A DNA stretch of 64,000 nucleotides, taken from NCBI GenBank assembly GCA_030683155.1, contig JAUXMV010000001.1:1-64000 (forward strand), given 5' to 3'. This DNA comes from Bacteroidales bacterium. Its GTDB lineage: Bacteria; Bacteroidota; Bacteroidia; Bacteroidales; F082. The notes below the pieces were generated by a model. That model had not been told where the DNA came from and did no database searches. It saw nothing but the letters and a program-made list of their open reading frames with translations. A program made the translations under genes and the position numbers. Below, piece after piece: positions 10,577-19,846 of this stretch (its first letter is position 1; every line of letters begins with the position of its first letter).

Positions 10577-12856
10577 ATGGCTAAAAAGCTTAAATACTGG
10601 CAGTTGTTTTCATTGGCGCTGTTTGTCGTTTTTTTTGTTGTCTTACTTTTTTTAAGACCGGATAAGCTTTTTAAAGACCCCTACAGCGCTGTGATAAAAG
10701 CTGCTGATGGAAAACTATTGAGCGCAAGAATTGCTTCAGATGGTCAATGGCGCTTTCCTGCAACTGACTCAATTCCTGAGAAATACAAATTAGCTCTCCT
10801 TGCTTTTGAAGACAAGCGCTTCTACTACCATCCCGGTTTTGATCCGGTTGCTATTCTTCGTGCTGCCGTCCAAAACATAAAAAGCAACCAAATAATCAGC
10901 GGAGGATCAACGATTTCAATGCAGGTGATACGCTTATCAAAGAAAGCCGGGAAAAGAACTTTTTCCGAAAAGGTTTCCGAAATTTTCAGTGCTGTTTCAC
11001 TCGAATTGTTTAAAAGCAAAGAACAGATTCTTCTGCTTTATGCAACGCATGCACCCTATGGTGGCAATGTGGTTGGACTTGAAGCGGCTTCATGGCGATG
11101 GTTTGGCCGTCCTCCACATGATCTTTCATGGGCTGAAGCCGCCACGCTGGCTATTCTTCCCAACGCGCCTTCCCTCGTCACCCTTCAGCGAAACCGCAAT
11201 TTGTTTGAGCAAAAACGGAACAGGCTTCTAAAACGTTTGTACGAAAGCTCTACGATTGATCAGCTCACCTACGAACTTTCGGTGCAGGAGCCTTTGCCTG
11301 AACTGCCAAAGGCTTTGCCGGATATTGCCCCTCATTTTCTTGAGTTTTTAAGACTTAAAGAAGGAGATAAACTTTTTGAAACAGCTATTCAGTCACAGCT
11401 TCAAAAACTGACAGGGGAGGTGATTCAAACTCATCACAACTTATTAAAATACAATCAGATAAATAATCTTGCTGTCATTATCAGACAAACTTCAACGGGG
11501 AAAATTATTGCATATCATGGCAATGTTCATTGCAGCAGCGAAGTCGCTTTTTGTTACAACGACATGGTTCAGGCACACCGCAGTTCGGGTAGCATTCTGA
11601 AGCCGTTTTTGTACGCATCCGCTTTGCAGGACGGTTTGATTCATCCAAATAGTCTCCTGCCTGATATTCCTTCATGGATTGCCGGATACAGTCCGAAAAA
11701 TTTTGATGAAACCTATGCAGGTGCCATTGCAGCTGATGAGGCGCTGAGACGCTCGCTGAACGTGCCTTTTGTTCATCTTTTGCGACAATATGGCATTGAA
11801 CGTTTTCACGAATTGCTTGGCAGTATGGGTTTTACAAGTTTTAAAAAACCTGCCACACATTATGGACTTTCTTTGATTTTAGGTGGGGGAGAGGTTAACC
11901 TTTGGGAACTTTCAGAAGTTTATAGTAATTTGGCGCGAACGCTACTTTTTACCGAAAACAAACCGGTTTTTCCGATAGATGCCGGAGCAATCTGGCTGAC
12001 AACTAATGTGTTGCGCGAACTAAACCGGCCTGAAACTGAAAGTGGCTGGTCCTATAGTGGCAGCGATTTGATGCTTTCATGGAAAACAGGCACTAGTTTT
12101 GGCTTTCGAGACGCATGGGCTGTGGGATATACACCTGAATATGTGATCGCCGTTTGGGCAGGAAATGCAGATGGAGCCGGCCGTCCCGGACTTACAGGTG
12201 TTTCCGCTGCAGCGCCTGTCTTATTTGATCTAGTTTCAGTTTTGCCCACACAGCAAAATTGGTTTTCGCAGCCTGAAGACAAAATTGAACGGGTCACAAT
12301 CTGTAAACACAGTGGGATGAATGCAGGGCTTAATTGTGAAGAAACGGTTGTTATTTCAGGCCTTCCATCCGGTAATAATGTGTCATTATGCAACTATCAT
12401 CAATTGGTTAGAACAGATACTAGCGGCAGGTTTCAGCTGCCGGCAGACTGTTTTCCTGAGGAAAAGGCATTGCTAAAAAAATGGTTTGTTTTGCCACCTT
12501 TAATGGAGTACTATTTTCGGCGAAACAATGCTTCATACAAGCTTTTGCCGCCTGTCAAAGATGGATGTGTTCAACAGCAAGCCAACATGGAGTTTATCTA
12601 TCCTCCCATTGGAGCGCAGATTTATCAGCCGGTTGATTTTTCCGGAAATCTTAATCCACTTATTTTTGAAGTGGCGCACCGACTGAATGGAGTCACCTTG
12701 TTCTGGCATCTTGATGGGAGCTTTGCCGGAACCACTCAGGGCTCTAACCATCAGATGGTGATGCAGATAGGTGAAACAGGGGAGCACCTTGTAACCGTTG
12801 TTGATGAACAAGGCAACAGCATAAGCAGGGCTTTCAAACTTTTGCGCAGAAACTAG
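10577..12856 (+). CDS. pbpC: Penicillin-binding protein 1C (bifunctional transglycosylase/transpeptidase)
   Basis: This 759-residue protein is anchored by one N-terminal membrane helix (residues 7-27) and acts in the periplasm on peptidoglycan. The transglycosylase domain has the catalytic motif FEDKRFYYHPG (Glu78) and the GGSTISMQV motif. The transpeptidase domain has SxxK as GSILKPF (Ser339, Lys342), SxN in RRSLNVP, and KTG in SWKTGTSFGFRDAW. The end of the protein, from about residue 670 (IYPPIGAQIYQP), is the PBP1C-specific C-terminal domain, which separates it from PBP1A and PBP1B. PBP1C typically neighbours bacterial macroglobulins, as here, supporting joint action in envelope repair. 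All catalytic residues look intact. The gene probably belongs to the same strand block as the macroglobulin and thioredoxin, though spacers of 85-128 bases leave room for separate promoters. Confidence 0.95.
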   Translation: MAKKLKYWQLFSLALFVVFFVVLLFLRPDKLFKDPYSAVIKAADGKLLSARIASDGQWRFPATDSIPEKYKLALLAFEDKRFYYHPGFDPVAILRAAVQNIKSNQIISGGSTISMQVIRLSKKAGKRTFSEKVSEIFSAVSLELFKSKEQILLLYATHAPYGGNVVGLEAASWRWFGRPPHDLSWAEAATLAILPNAPSLVTLQRNRNLFEQKRNRLLKRLYESSTIDQLTYELSVQEPLPELPKALPDIAPHFLEFLRLKEGDKLFETAIQSQLQKLTGEVIQTHHNLLKYNQINNLAVIIRQTSTGKIIAYHGNVHCSSEVAFCYNDMVQAHRSSGSILKPFLYASALQDGLIHPNSLLPDIPSWIAGYSPKNFDETYAGAIAADEALRRSLNVPFVHLLRQYGIERFHELLGSMGFTSFKKPATHYGLSLILGGGEVNLWELSEVYSNLARTLLFTENKPVFPIDAGAIWLTTNVLRELNRPETESGWSYSGSDLMLSWKTGTSFGFRDAWAVGYTPEYVIAVWAGNADGAGRPGLTGVSAAAPVLFDLVSVLPTQQNWFSQPEDKIERVTICKHSGMNAGLNCEETVVISGLPSGNNVSLCNYHQLVRTDTSGRFQLPADCFPEEKALLKKWFVLPPLMEYYFRRNNASYKLLPPVKDGCVQQQANMEFIYPPIGAQIYQPVDFSGNLNPLIFEVAHRLNGVTLFWHLDGSFAGTTQGSNHQMVMQIGETGEHLVTVVDEQGNSISRAFKLLRRN

Positions 12857-12955
12857 TCTGGATAAGGGATTAGAAGGATCAGAAAGCGTTTTTATAAGTG
12901 TATTTTCATTGTAAACTACTGTTGCTTAACACGAATCATTTTTTCTTAATTATCC

Positions 12956-12987
12956 TTGTATTCTAAAAAGATAAATGTTTATCTTTG
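12956..12987 (+). promoter_or_regulatory. Promoter of tRNA-Arg
   Basis: TTG at 12956-12958 and TATCTTTG at 12980-12987 are separated by 21 bases, a good fit to the Bacteroidota -33/-7 promoter. The tRNA begins 13 bases after the -7 box. Confidence 0.7.
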
Positions 12988-13000
12988 CAGCCTTAAAAAT

Positions 13001-13073
13001 GGCCCCGTAGCATAATGGATAGTGCATCTGACTACGGATCAGAAGGTTGGGGGTTCGAGTCTCTCCGGGGTCA
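13001..13073 (+). tRNA. tRNA-Arg (anticodon ACG)
   Basis: The 73-base cloverleaf has an acceptor stem GGCCCCG paired with CGGGGTC (one G-T pair), an anticodon stem TCTGA/TCAGA with loop CTACGGA giving anticodon ACG at 13034-13036, and a T arm with loop TTCGAGT. The discriminator base is A and CCA is not encoded. It reads CGU and, after A-to-I editing, CGC and CGA. A promoter precedes it and a terminator follows. Confidence 0.95.
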
Positions 13074-13083
13074 CTTTAAAATC

Positions 13084-13118
13084 AAAGGGTTACAGTAAAA
13101 ATAAACTGTAGCCCTTTT
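13084..13118 (+). terminator. Terminator after tRNA-Arg
   Basis: AGGGTTACAGT pairs with ACTGTAGCCCT (one G-T pair) around an AT-rich loop and is followed by a T run. It starts 11 bases after the tRNA. Confidence 0.8.
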
Positions 13119-13300
13119 TTATTTGCACAAAATTTGCATAACAAAATGCTCAGATTTTTGTCTTTTCAGAGTTGTTTCTTGATTCTGGATTTTTTCAGGA
13201 GATGATTCTTTATACGAATTTTATTTCTTGATACTTGTTTTAAAAAACAGATAGATTGTAATCAATAAAATTCTTAATTTAGCCCCATAACATTCAACAC

Positions 13301-14185
13301 ATGAGCCTGCTTAATAACCCCAATTTTCTGGCATTGCCGGGAAAAAAACACAAAGTTTCAGATTTCGATCCTACATTTACAGCACATGTTGATTCGAAGA
13401 AAGAAGCCGAAAAACTTCTTCAGGATAACATTGAAAAACTGATCGAAATTCAGGGAAAACTTTATGCTGACAACCACTATTCGGTCCTTTTGGTTTTTCA
13501 GGCCATGGATGCAGCCGGAAAGGATGGCACCATAAAGCATGTTATGTCCGGGTTGAATCCGCAAGGGACGCAGGTTTACAGTTTTAAGTCGCCGTCGGAG
13601 ATGGAGCTGGACCATGATTATTTCTGGCGGACTTATTGTTGTCTGCCACAACGCGGTAATTTCGGGATTTTTAACCGCTCCTACTATGAGGAGGTACTCA
13701 TCGTGAAGGTGCATCCACAGTACCTTTTACGCCAACGGTTGCCGGGCATAAAAAAGGTTGAAGATGCCGGAAAAGACTTTTGGGATAAGCGTTACAGACA
13801 AATCAATGACATTGAAAGGCATCTCACCGAGAATGGAACCGTCATCATTAAATTCTTCTTAAATGTTTCAAAAGACCAACAGAAAAGACGGTTTCTGAAA
13901 CGAATCGATGATCCTGCAAGAAACTGGAAATTTTCTTCTGCAGACGTGAAAGAGCGTCAACATTGGGAAGAGTATATGGATGCTTACAGTGATTTGCTTT
14001 CAAATACATCAACTGAAATCGCGCCTTGGTATGTGATTCCCGCTGATAACAAATGGTTTATGCGTTATGCTGTAAGTGATATTATTGCCAGTCGCCTGCA
14101 AAAACTTGATCTTGCCTATCCTGTGCTTCCGGGTCATGAACTCAACAGATTGGGCGAGGCAAAATCATTGCTCGAAAACGAATAA
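13301..14185 (+). CDS. ppk2: Polyphosphate kinase 2 family enzyme, class III-like
   Basis: This 294-residue cytosolic enzyme transfers phosphate between polyphosphate and nucleotides. The PPK2 fold is shown by the Walker A motif QAMDAAGKDGT (Lys74), the segment SGLNPQGTQVYSFKSPS, and the lid/Walker B region IFNRSYYEEVL near residues 121-131. The NPQG...FK pattern and the length of about 290 residues match class III PPK2 enzymes, which can phosphorylate both AMP and ADP; the class is inferred from similarity as I recall it. The start ATG lies 19 bases after a weak -7-like box (TAATTTAG, 13275-13282). It converges on rarA with only eight bases between the stop codons, so the two genes may share termination. 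Confidence 0.92.
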   Translation: MSLLNNPNFLALPGKKHKVSDFDPTFTAHVDSKKEAEKLLQDNIEKLIEIQGKLYADNHYSVLLVFQAMDAAGKDGTIKHVMSGLNPQGTQVYSFKSPSEMELDHDYFWRTYCCLPQRGNFGIFNRSYYEEVLIVKVHPQYLLRQRLPGIKKVEDAGKDFWDKRYRQINDIERHLTENGTVIIKFFLNVSKDQQKRRFLKRIDDPARNWKFSSADVKERQHWEEYMDAYSDLLSNTSTEIAPWYVIPADNKWFMRYAVSDIIASRLQKLDLAYPVLPGHELNRLGEAKSLLENE

Positions 14186-14193
14186 AACCGATA

Positions 14194-15477
14194 TTAATAA
14201 CCATATTTTTCTTTCCATTTTGCCCTCAACGCATTCCGCATTTCAAGTTCTCTTGGATTAGCGCCCGGATCATAAATTTTCTTGCCTTTGATGGCTTCTG
14301 GCAAAAACTCCTGAAAAGCAAAGTTGCCGGCATAATCATGGGAATATTTGTATTCATTGCCATAGCCGAGGTCTTTCATCAATTTTGTAGGTGCATTGCG
14401 TAATTGCAAGGGTACGCTGAGATCACCGGTTTCTTTTACGATCTGTTGGGCATTCCCGATGGCAAGATAACTGGCGTTACTTTTTGCTGAACAGGCAAGG
14501 TAAATAACTGTTTGAGAAAGGATTATACGACTTTCAGGCCAGCCTATTTTACTCACCGCATCAAAGCAGGCGTTGGCAAGCAACAAAGCATTTGGATTGG
14601 CGTTGCCAATATCCTCAGAAGCCAGAATAAGCATCCGGCGTGCAATAAATAATGGATCTTCGCCGGCCTCAATCATGCGTGCAAGATAATAAACCGCTGC
14701 ATTTGGGTCGCTTCCACGCATTGATTTGATGAATGCAGAGATTACATCGTAATGCATTTCACCGGTTTTGTCATAGCGCATCAGATTGTTTTGAATGCAC
14801 TGACGCACCTTTTCGTTTGTAAGCAACAAGGTGTTGCCGGAAGTTATTTCGCCCGACAAAACGTCTACCACAAGTTCGATGGCGTTGAGAAGTTTGCGGG
14901 CATCGCCGCCGCTGATCTGCATCAACACTTCGCGCTCAGAAACATCAATTTTTATCTTATAATCTTTTTCGAGGGTTTCGGTTGCAATGTCTGTAAGACG
15001 ATCAAGATGTTCTTTTTCAAGTGATTTCAAAACATAAACCTGACAGCGGGAAAGGAGAGGAGCAATCACTTCGAAGGAAGGGTTTTCGGTGGTTGCACCA
15101 ACTAATGTAATGAGGCCTTTTTCGACTGCCCCAAGCAATGAGTCTTGCTGTGATTTGCTGAAACGGTGAATTTCATCAATAAACAAAACAGGCGCTTGTG
15201 GCAGCATTCTTGCTTTTTCTATCACCTCTCTCACATCTTTTACACCTGAGTTGATGGCGCTTAAAACGTAGAAGTTTCTTTTCAGATATTTCGAAATTAT
15301 GAATGCCAGCGTCGTTTTGCCAACGCCCGGAGGTCCCCAGAAAATGATGGAAGGAATCCTGCCCGATTCAATTGCTTTGCGCAAAATCGCAGTTTCGCCA
15401 ACAAGATGTTCCTGCCCAATATACTGATAAAGATTTTCAGGTCTGAGTCTTTCTGCAAGAGGGGTATTTTGATTCAT
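14194..15477 (-). CDS. rarA: Replication-associated recombination protein A (RarA/MgsA), AAA+ ATPase
   Basis: This 427-residue AAA+ ATPase is related to clamp-loader subunits and acts at stalled replication forks. It begins PLAERLRPENLYQYIGQEHL, the usual RarA/MgsA opening. Walker A is GPPGVGKTT (residues 48-56), Walker B is FIDEIHRFSKSQQD, and sensor 1 follows in LVGATTENPSF. The C-terminal half carries the tetramerisation region typical of RarA (RGSDPNAAVYYLARM, then EDIGNANP). Length is normal and nothing is missing. It is transcribed alone on the minus strand, tail-to-tail with ppk2. Confidence 0.95.
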   Translation of the reverse strand: MNQNTPLAERLRPENLYQYIGQEHLVGETAILRKAIESGRIPSIIFWGPPGVGKTTLAFIISKYLKRNFYVLSAINSGVKDVREVIEKARMLPQAPVLFIDEIHRFSKSQQDSLLGAVEKGLITLVGATTENPSFEVIAPLLSRCQVYVLKSLEKEHLDRLTDIATETLEKDYKIKIDVSEREVLMQISGGDARKLLNAIELVVDVLSGEITSGNTLLLTNEKVRQCIQNNLMRYDKTGEMHYDVISAFIKSMRGSDPNAAVYYLARMIEAGEDPLFIARRMLILASEDIGNANPNALLLANACFDAVSKIGWPESRIILSQTVIYLACSAKSNASYLAIGNAQQIVKETGDLSVPLQLRNAPTKLMKDLGYGNEYKYSHDYAGNFAFQEFLPEAIKGKKIYDPGANPRELEMRNALRAKWKEKYGY

Positions 15478-15592
15478 TGTGAATAGTCTGAAGTTTGAGA
15501 AGCTTTTTACAGCTCATTTTCATTGCTGCGCCATTAAGTCAAAGCAAAATTAACTGAAATGTTTGAACGAAAACCAGGCAAATTTAAAAAGA

Positions 15593-15624
15593 AAAGCCCT
15601 GCAACTTTATGCTTGCAGGGCTTT
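15593..15624 (-). terminator. Terminator after tRNA-Met
   Basis: A 12-bp perfect stem (AAAGCCCTGCAA with TTGCAGGGCTTT) with an eight-base loop is followed on the minus strand by TTTTCTTTTT. It starts three bases after the tRNA 3' end. Confidence 0.85.
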
Positions 15625-15626
15625 AG

Positions 15627-15700
15627 TAGCGAGACCGAGAATTGAACTCGGGACCTCCGGGTTATGAATCCGACGCTCTAACCAACTGAGCTACCTCGCC
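15627..15700 (-). tRNA. tRNA-Met (anticodon CAT)
   Basis: On the minus strand the 74-base cloverleaf starts GGCGAGG, has a D loop with AGTTGGTTAGA, anticodon loop TTCATAA (CAT at 15664-15666), a T arm CCGAG-TTCAATT-CTCGG and discriminator A. The last base pair of the anticodon stem is an A-C mismatch. CAT could also mark a lysidine-modified tRNA-Ile; the body looks like elongator Met, but this was not verified. Confidence 0.9.
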
Positions 15701-15967
15701 AAATTTGGAGGTGCAAAATTAACTAATTCTATATTTCTGACAAGTATTTGTTTGAAAAAACTTAATAATTAATTCTAAACAGCATGGCTATAATTAGTTA
15801 TGTCTTTAATCAATCTTATCCAACCTCAATCTGAACATAACCCTAAACTTTTCTATAACCCAAATTCATAAAATTTCTGTAAAAAAGTATTGGAAAAAAG
15901 ATTTACCTTCGTTCACTAAATTTCTTCCAACAGCAAAGCTGATTATAAAAGAAATAATTGAATCAAA

Positions 15968-17905
15968 ATGAAGCAAGTAATCGATTTCATTCAAAATGAA
16001 AGAAGCCTGTCTTTTAAGCTTATTTTGCTGTTTTTCATTGGTTTCTCCCTGGTATTTTCATTCATTTTCCTCTATAGTTTCGATGTTTCAAAAAATCTAT
16101 TAAAAGAAAATCAGCGGAAGAATGCAGAAAACATTGCCATGCTTTCGGCATCCAAAGTGAATAATGTGTTGAACGGCATGCAAAAAATCACAGATGATTT
16201 TGCTGAGATCATTGCGTTGTCCAGCTATTCTCAAACAGATCTATCCAATATTTTGAAGCAATTCGTTGAAGAAAACAATGAGATTGATGGCGCTGCAATT
16301 GCATTTGAACCCTATTTCTTTGATCCATCAGAAAAATATTATACATCTTATTTTTACAGAGATCAGGAACTTAAGTCTTTCATGCTTGACAATGCGTTAA
16401 CTGACTATTCTTCAAAAAACTGGTATTTGTTGCCAAAGGAATCCGGAAATGCTTCATGGATTGAATTGGCTTTCGATAAAAGTGGAAGCATGGTCGTCCA
16501 TCCAGCTTATTCTATTCCGTTGTTTGCTTCAAAGAATGATCAAAGGATTTTCATCGGCATTCTTTCGGTCTGTTTTTCCAGAGAGTTATGGAAAGAAAGT
16601 CTAAGTGTTATCAAGTTTTCTGAGGCTTCTTGCGCATTTGTTATGTCGCAAAAGGGAGCAATCGTTGCATATTCAGACTTAAATCCTATCACAGAAGAAT
16701 TTATTTTTGATGGCGAGGCATCAGACAGGGAGGAATTTTTTAAAACACTTTCCATATCCGAAATAGGAATTTTTGAGTTTGAAGAAAATAATTTCTATTC
16801 AAAAGAAAGCATTTGGTTGGTCGTTGCGCCCTTAGCTGCCGCTGATTGGTCGCTTGGAATTGTTTTTCCTGAGCAGGAAATGGCCGCTGGCATTGGAATT
16901 TTAAGTAAAAATTTACTCATTACAGCTTTGGCTGGAATTGTTGTTTTGGCTTTTCTTGTAATGGTTTTATTATTCATGGTAAAAAGCAGGGTTAAAGCGA
17001 TTGGGACAACAGCGATGGCAAAAGAAGATTCCAAAGATGCTCTTCTCGGGATTTCACAATTTTCGACAGCTTTGAAAGAAACGCAAGATGCCCTTGAAGC
17101 AGCGCAGATCCAACTCATTGAATCGGAAAGGATGGCTTCCATTGGTCAGCTTACGGCCGGCATTGCCCATGAAATTAAAAACCCACTCAATTTTGTCAAT
17201 AATTTTGCGCTTCTTACAGTAAGTCTGGCCAATGAGTTGAATGAAGAACTGGAGAATCTATCCGAGAAACTGCCTGAAAAGGACAAGGAATACCTGATGG
17301 AAATTACCGGAGACATTCAATCGAATGCTAAAAAAATCAATGAACACGGCAAAAGAGCTGAAAGCATAGTGAAAGGTATGCTCCTTCAGTCTAGAGGTAA
17401 ATCCGGGGAATTTCAGGCAACCGATTTGAATGCATTGCTGGCCGAATATGTCAATCTTGGTTATCATGGTATGCGGGCGCAGGATTCAAATTTCAATATC
17501 AAACTTGATGCTGACTATGATCAGTCAATAGGGCAGATCATGGTGATACCGCAGAACCTGAGCCGTGTATTTTTGAATATCATCAACAATGCCTGCTACG
17601 CGACAAACGAAAAGAAAACCCTGCTCAAAGAGGCTTATAATCCAATACTTACAGTACAAACAAAAAATTTCGATGACCACGTGGAGATACGCATTCACGA
17701 CAATGGAAAGGGTATTCCGCAAGCAGTTATTGATAAGGTATTCAATCCGTTTTTTACGACAAAGCCTCCCGGACAGGGAACAGGACTTGGGCTTTCTTTG
17801 AGTCACGACATCATTATCAAAGAACATAGGGGAACGATGAAAGTTGAGTCTGCAGAGGGTGAATTTGCTGAATTTATTATTACTATTCCTAAAAATCTGC
17901 ATTAA
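15968..17905 (+). CDS. Cache-type sensor histidine kinase
   Basis: This 645-residue membrane kinase has one helix near residues 18-40, a periplasmic region of about 280 residues resembling a Cache ligand-binding domain (IDGAAIAFEPYFFDP followed by YYTSYFYRD), and a second helix near 318-340. The cytoplasmic half has a HisKA-like domain with the phospho-acceptor His401 in GIAHEIKNPLNF, then a HATPase domain with N box NIINNACYAT, G1 box HDNGKGIP and G2 box GQGTGLGLS. It therefore senses a small extracellular ligand of unknown identity. The response-regulator phosphatase gene begins 17 bases downstream and is almost certainly its partner. No receiver or HAMP domain is obvious. Confidence 0.9.
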   Translation: MKQVIDFIQNERSLSFKLILLFFIGFSLVFSFIFLYSFDVSKNLLKENQRKNAENIAMLSASKVNNVLNGMQKITDDFAEIIALSSYSQTDLSNILKQFVEENNEIDGAAIAFEPYFFDPSEKYYTSYFYRDQELKSFMLDNALTDYSSKNWYLLPKESGNASWIELAFDKSGSMVVHPAYSIPLFASKNDQRIFIGILSVCFSRELWKESLSVIKFSEASCAFVMSQKGAIVAYSDLNPITEEFIFDGEASDREEFFKTLSISEIGIFEFEENNFYSKESIWLVVAPLAAADWSLGIVFPEQEMAAGIGILSKNLLITALAGIVVLAFLVMVLLFMVKSRVKAIGTTAMAKEDSKDALLGISQFSTALKETQDALEAAQIQLIESERMASIGQLTAGIAHEIKNPLNFVNNFALLTVSLANELNEELENLSEKLPEKDKEYLMEITGDIQSNAKKINEHGKRAESIVKGMLLQSRGKSGEFQATDLNALLAEYVNLGYHGMRAQDSNFNIKLDADYDQSIGQIMVIPQNLSRVFLNIINNACYATNEKKTLLKEAYNPILTVQTKNFDDHVEIRIHDNGKGIPQAVIDKVFNPFFTTKPPGQGTGLGLSLSHDIIIKEHRGTMKVESAEGEFAEFIITIPKNLH

Positions 17906-17922
17906 TTAAAACACTTTATATT

Positions 17923-19104
17923 ATGGAATTAGATTTAGAATTGAAAGTTAAAATTATGGTTGTCGACGATGAGGTTGATCTCGAACCTTTGGTGAGGCAG
18001 ACTTTCAGACGTCAAATCAGAAGTGGTGATTATGACTTTGTTTTTGCACACAATGGTCTTGATGCACTTGCAAAACTTATCGAGTATCCTGATATCGGCG
18101 TCATTCTTTCAGATATAAACATGCCGGAAATGGATGGTTTAACGCTTTTATCGAAGCTGAAAGAACTCAAAAATCCATCCCTTAAAACAGTTGTTGTTTC
18201 TGCTTACGGCGACATGGAAAACATTCGTACAGCCATGAACAGGGGGGCTTTTGATTTTCTGACCAAACCTATCAATTTCGAGGATCTTGAAATTACTATC
18301 AACAAAACACTGGAAGAAATCAGGGTGCAACGCAAAGCTGTTTTAGAGCATGATCAGCTGATATCCATTCAACGAGACCTTAATGTGGCACGCGAAATTC
18401 AAAAAGGTATCCTGCCACAGACTTTCCCGCCATTTCCGGATCGCAAAGAGTTTGATATTTTTGCCTCAATGGTTGCCGCCAAAGAAGTGGGTGGTGATTT
18501 CTATGACTTTTTCATGATCGATAACGACAGAATTGGAATTGTAATAGGTGACGTTTCAGGGAAAGGGATTCCTGCTGCGATATTTATGGCCGTAAGCCGA
18601 ACCCTGATCCGCGCAACAGGTATTAAGGGTATGCCGCCGGGAGAATGTCTGAGTTATGTGAATAATCTTCTGTGCAACGAAAGTGTTTCCTGCATGTTTG
18701 TTACGGTTTTCTATGCCATCATGAATATCAGAACTGGCGAACTTGAATACGCCAATGCAGGACATAATCCACCCTATATTTTAAACAACAATGGACAATT
18801 CAGAGCTGTGGAATCTCTTGGCGATATCATATTAGGCGTGTATGAAGGTATCGAGTTCAAAACCAGCAGCACGACTTTGAAACCACAGGAGGGAATTTTA
18901 CTCTATACAGATGGAGTTACTGAGGCTTTTAATACCAAAGGTGAAGAATACAGCGATGACCGTTTGCGAAATCTGCTTTCTACATTTGAGAATTACGCTG
19001 CAGAGCAGGTTATAAAAGCCGTTGTGGATGATGTAAGTCTTTTTGCTCATCTCGCCCCACAATCTGATGATATTACTTTGCTGTTTATGAAGTATTTGGG
19101 TTAA
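17923..19104 (+). CDS. Response regulator with PP2C/SpoIIE (RsbU-type) phosphatase output
   Basis: This 393-residue protein has an N-terminal receiver domain (acidic pair DDEVD near residue 16, phospho-acceptor Asp in ILSDINMPEMDGL, Thr/Ser in VVSAYGD, Lys in LTKPINF), a short linker helix, and a C-terminal SpoIIE/RsbU-like PP2C domain. The PP2C metal ligands are visible in VGGDFYDFF, IGDVSGKGIPAAIF and the closing QSDDITLL. Such proteins dephosphorylate anti-sigma-factor antagonists or other Ser/Thr phosphoproteins when activated by their kinase. The sensor kinase directly upstream fits as the activator. No anti-sigma kinase or STAS partner gene is in the window, so the target is unknown. 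Confidence 0.93.
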   Translation: MELDLELKVKIMVVDDEVDLEPLVRQTFRRQIRSGDYDFVFAHNGLDALAKLIEYPDIGVILSDINMPEMDGLTLLSKLKELKNPSLKTVVVSAYGDMENIRTAMNRGAFDFLTKPINFEDLEITINKTLEEIRVQRKAVLEHDQLISIQRDLNVAREIQKGILPQTFPPFPDRKEFDIFASMVAAKEVGGDFYDFFMIDNDRIGIVIGDVSGKGIPAAIFMAVSRTLIRATGIKGMPPGECLSYVNNLLCNESVSCMFVTVFYAIMNIRTGELEYANAGHNPPYILNNNGQFRAVESLGDIILGVYEGIEFKTSSTTLKPQEGILLYTDGVTEAFNTKGEEYSDDRLRNLLSTFENYAAEQVIKAVVDDVSLFAHLAPQSDDITLLFMKYLG

Positions 19105-19127
19105 AAAATCTTTATTTTTTTTCATTG

Positions 19128-19159
19128 ATCCACTATGGTTTTATTAAGCCATAGTGGAT
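19128..19159 (+). terminator. Hairpin terminator after the kinase/PP2C operon
   Basis: An 11-bp perfect stem (ATCCACTATGG with CCATAGTGGAT) with a ten-base loop lies 23 bases after the stop codon. The T tract after it is poor (TATTGTTT), so termination strength is uncertain. Confidence 0.6.
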
Positions 19160-19342
19160 TATTGTTTAAAAAAGGAACCTTTACAAGGAAAAAATCATTA
19201 AGGAGTCCTGGTATTTCATTACCGTAGGGCTTGCTGAAAATGTCATAATCTATTGTACTATAATTAGTTAACTCGATAATATCTTATTTCTTGTGCAAGG
19301 ATTTGGGAGATATTGGTTAAAAAACCTTGCATCAGATATTTC

Positions 19343-19407
19343 GGTGCGCTGCACCTTTAAACACACCACCGGATATAATTCTATAAATATTACCGGTGCG
19401 CTGCACC
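19343..19407. repeat. REP-like palindrome pair in a 690-base non-coding spacer
   Basis: The spacer 19160-19846 holds no convincing gene. Within it the perfect palindrome GGTGCGCTGCACC occurs twice, at 19343-19355 and 19395-19407, in the same orientation and 52 bases apart. The pattern resembles REP/BIME-type extragenic palindromes. No adjacent transposase was seen. Confidence 0.6.
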
Positions 19408-19846
19408 TACAAATTGTAACTCAGCGTGGATTTATCTTTGCAGGAAAACCCAAAAGAATTGAAACGGGAGGTGCAAAGAACCAAAATATCAACATTCTGA
19501 GTTTTTCAGCATGGCCCTACCGTAAATTAAGTTGCGCCTGATATCTTTTGCAAGGACCAGCCTATTGATTTCATGGCAATGAAATAGCCTATGGCCCGAT
19601 TTGTTCTTGTCACTTTCTCAATTTTATTTATCGTCAAACAACTTTAAGGAGCATTGAAAATATTGTTAATCAATTTGAATGCTTGATTTAATGAGCCTTG
19701 TGGTGGTATCTAATAAAAGCAGATGAACTTTAATTAGACAAAGTCCCAGACAATCAATTTTACAATTAATTATTTAACAATTAACATCTTACTAATAAAA
19801 CTCTGGTTTATCTTAACTTTCTTTGCGTTTTATCTAACTGTACCTG

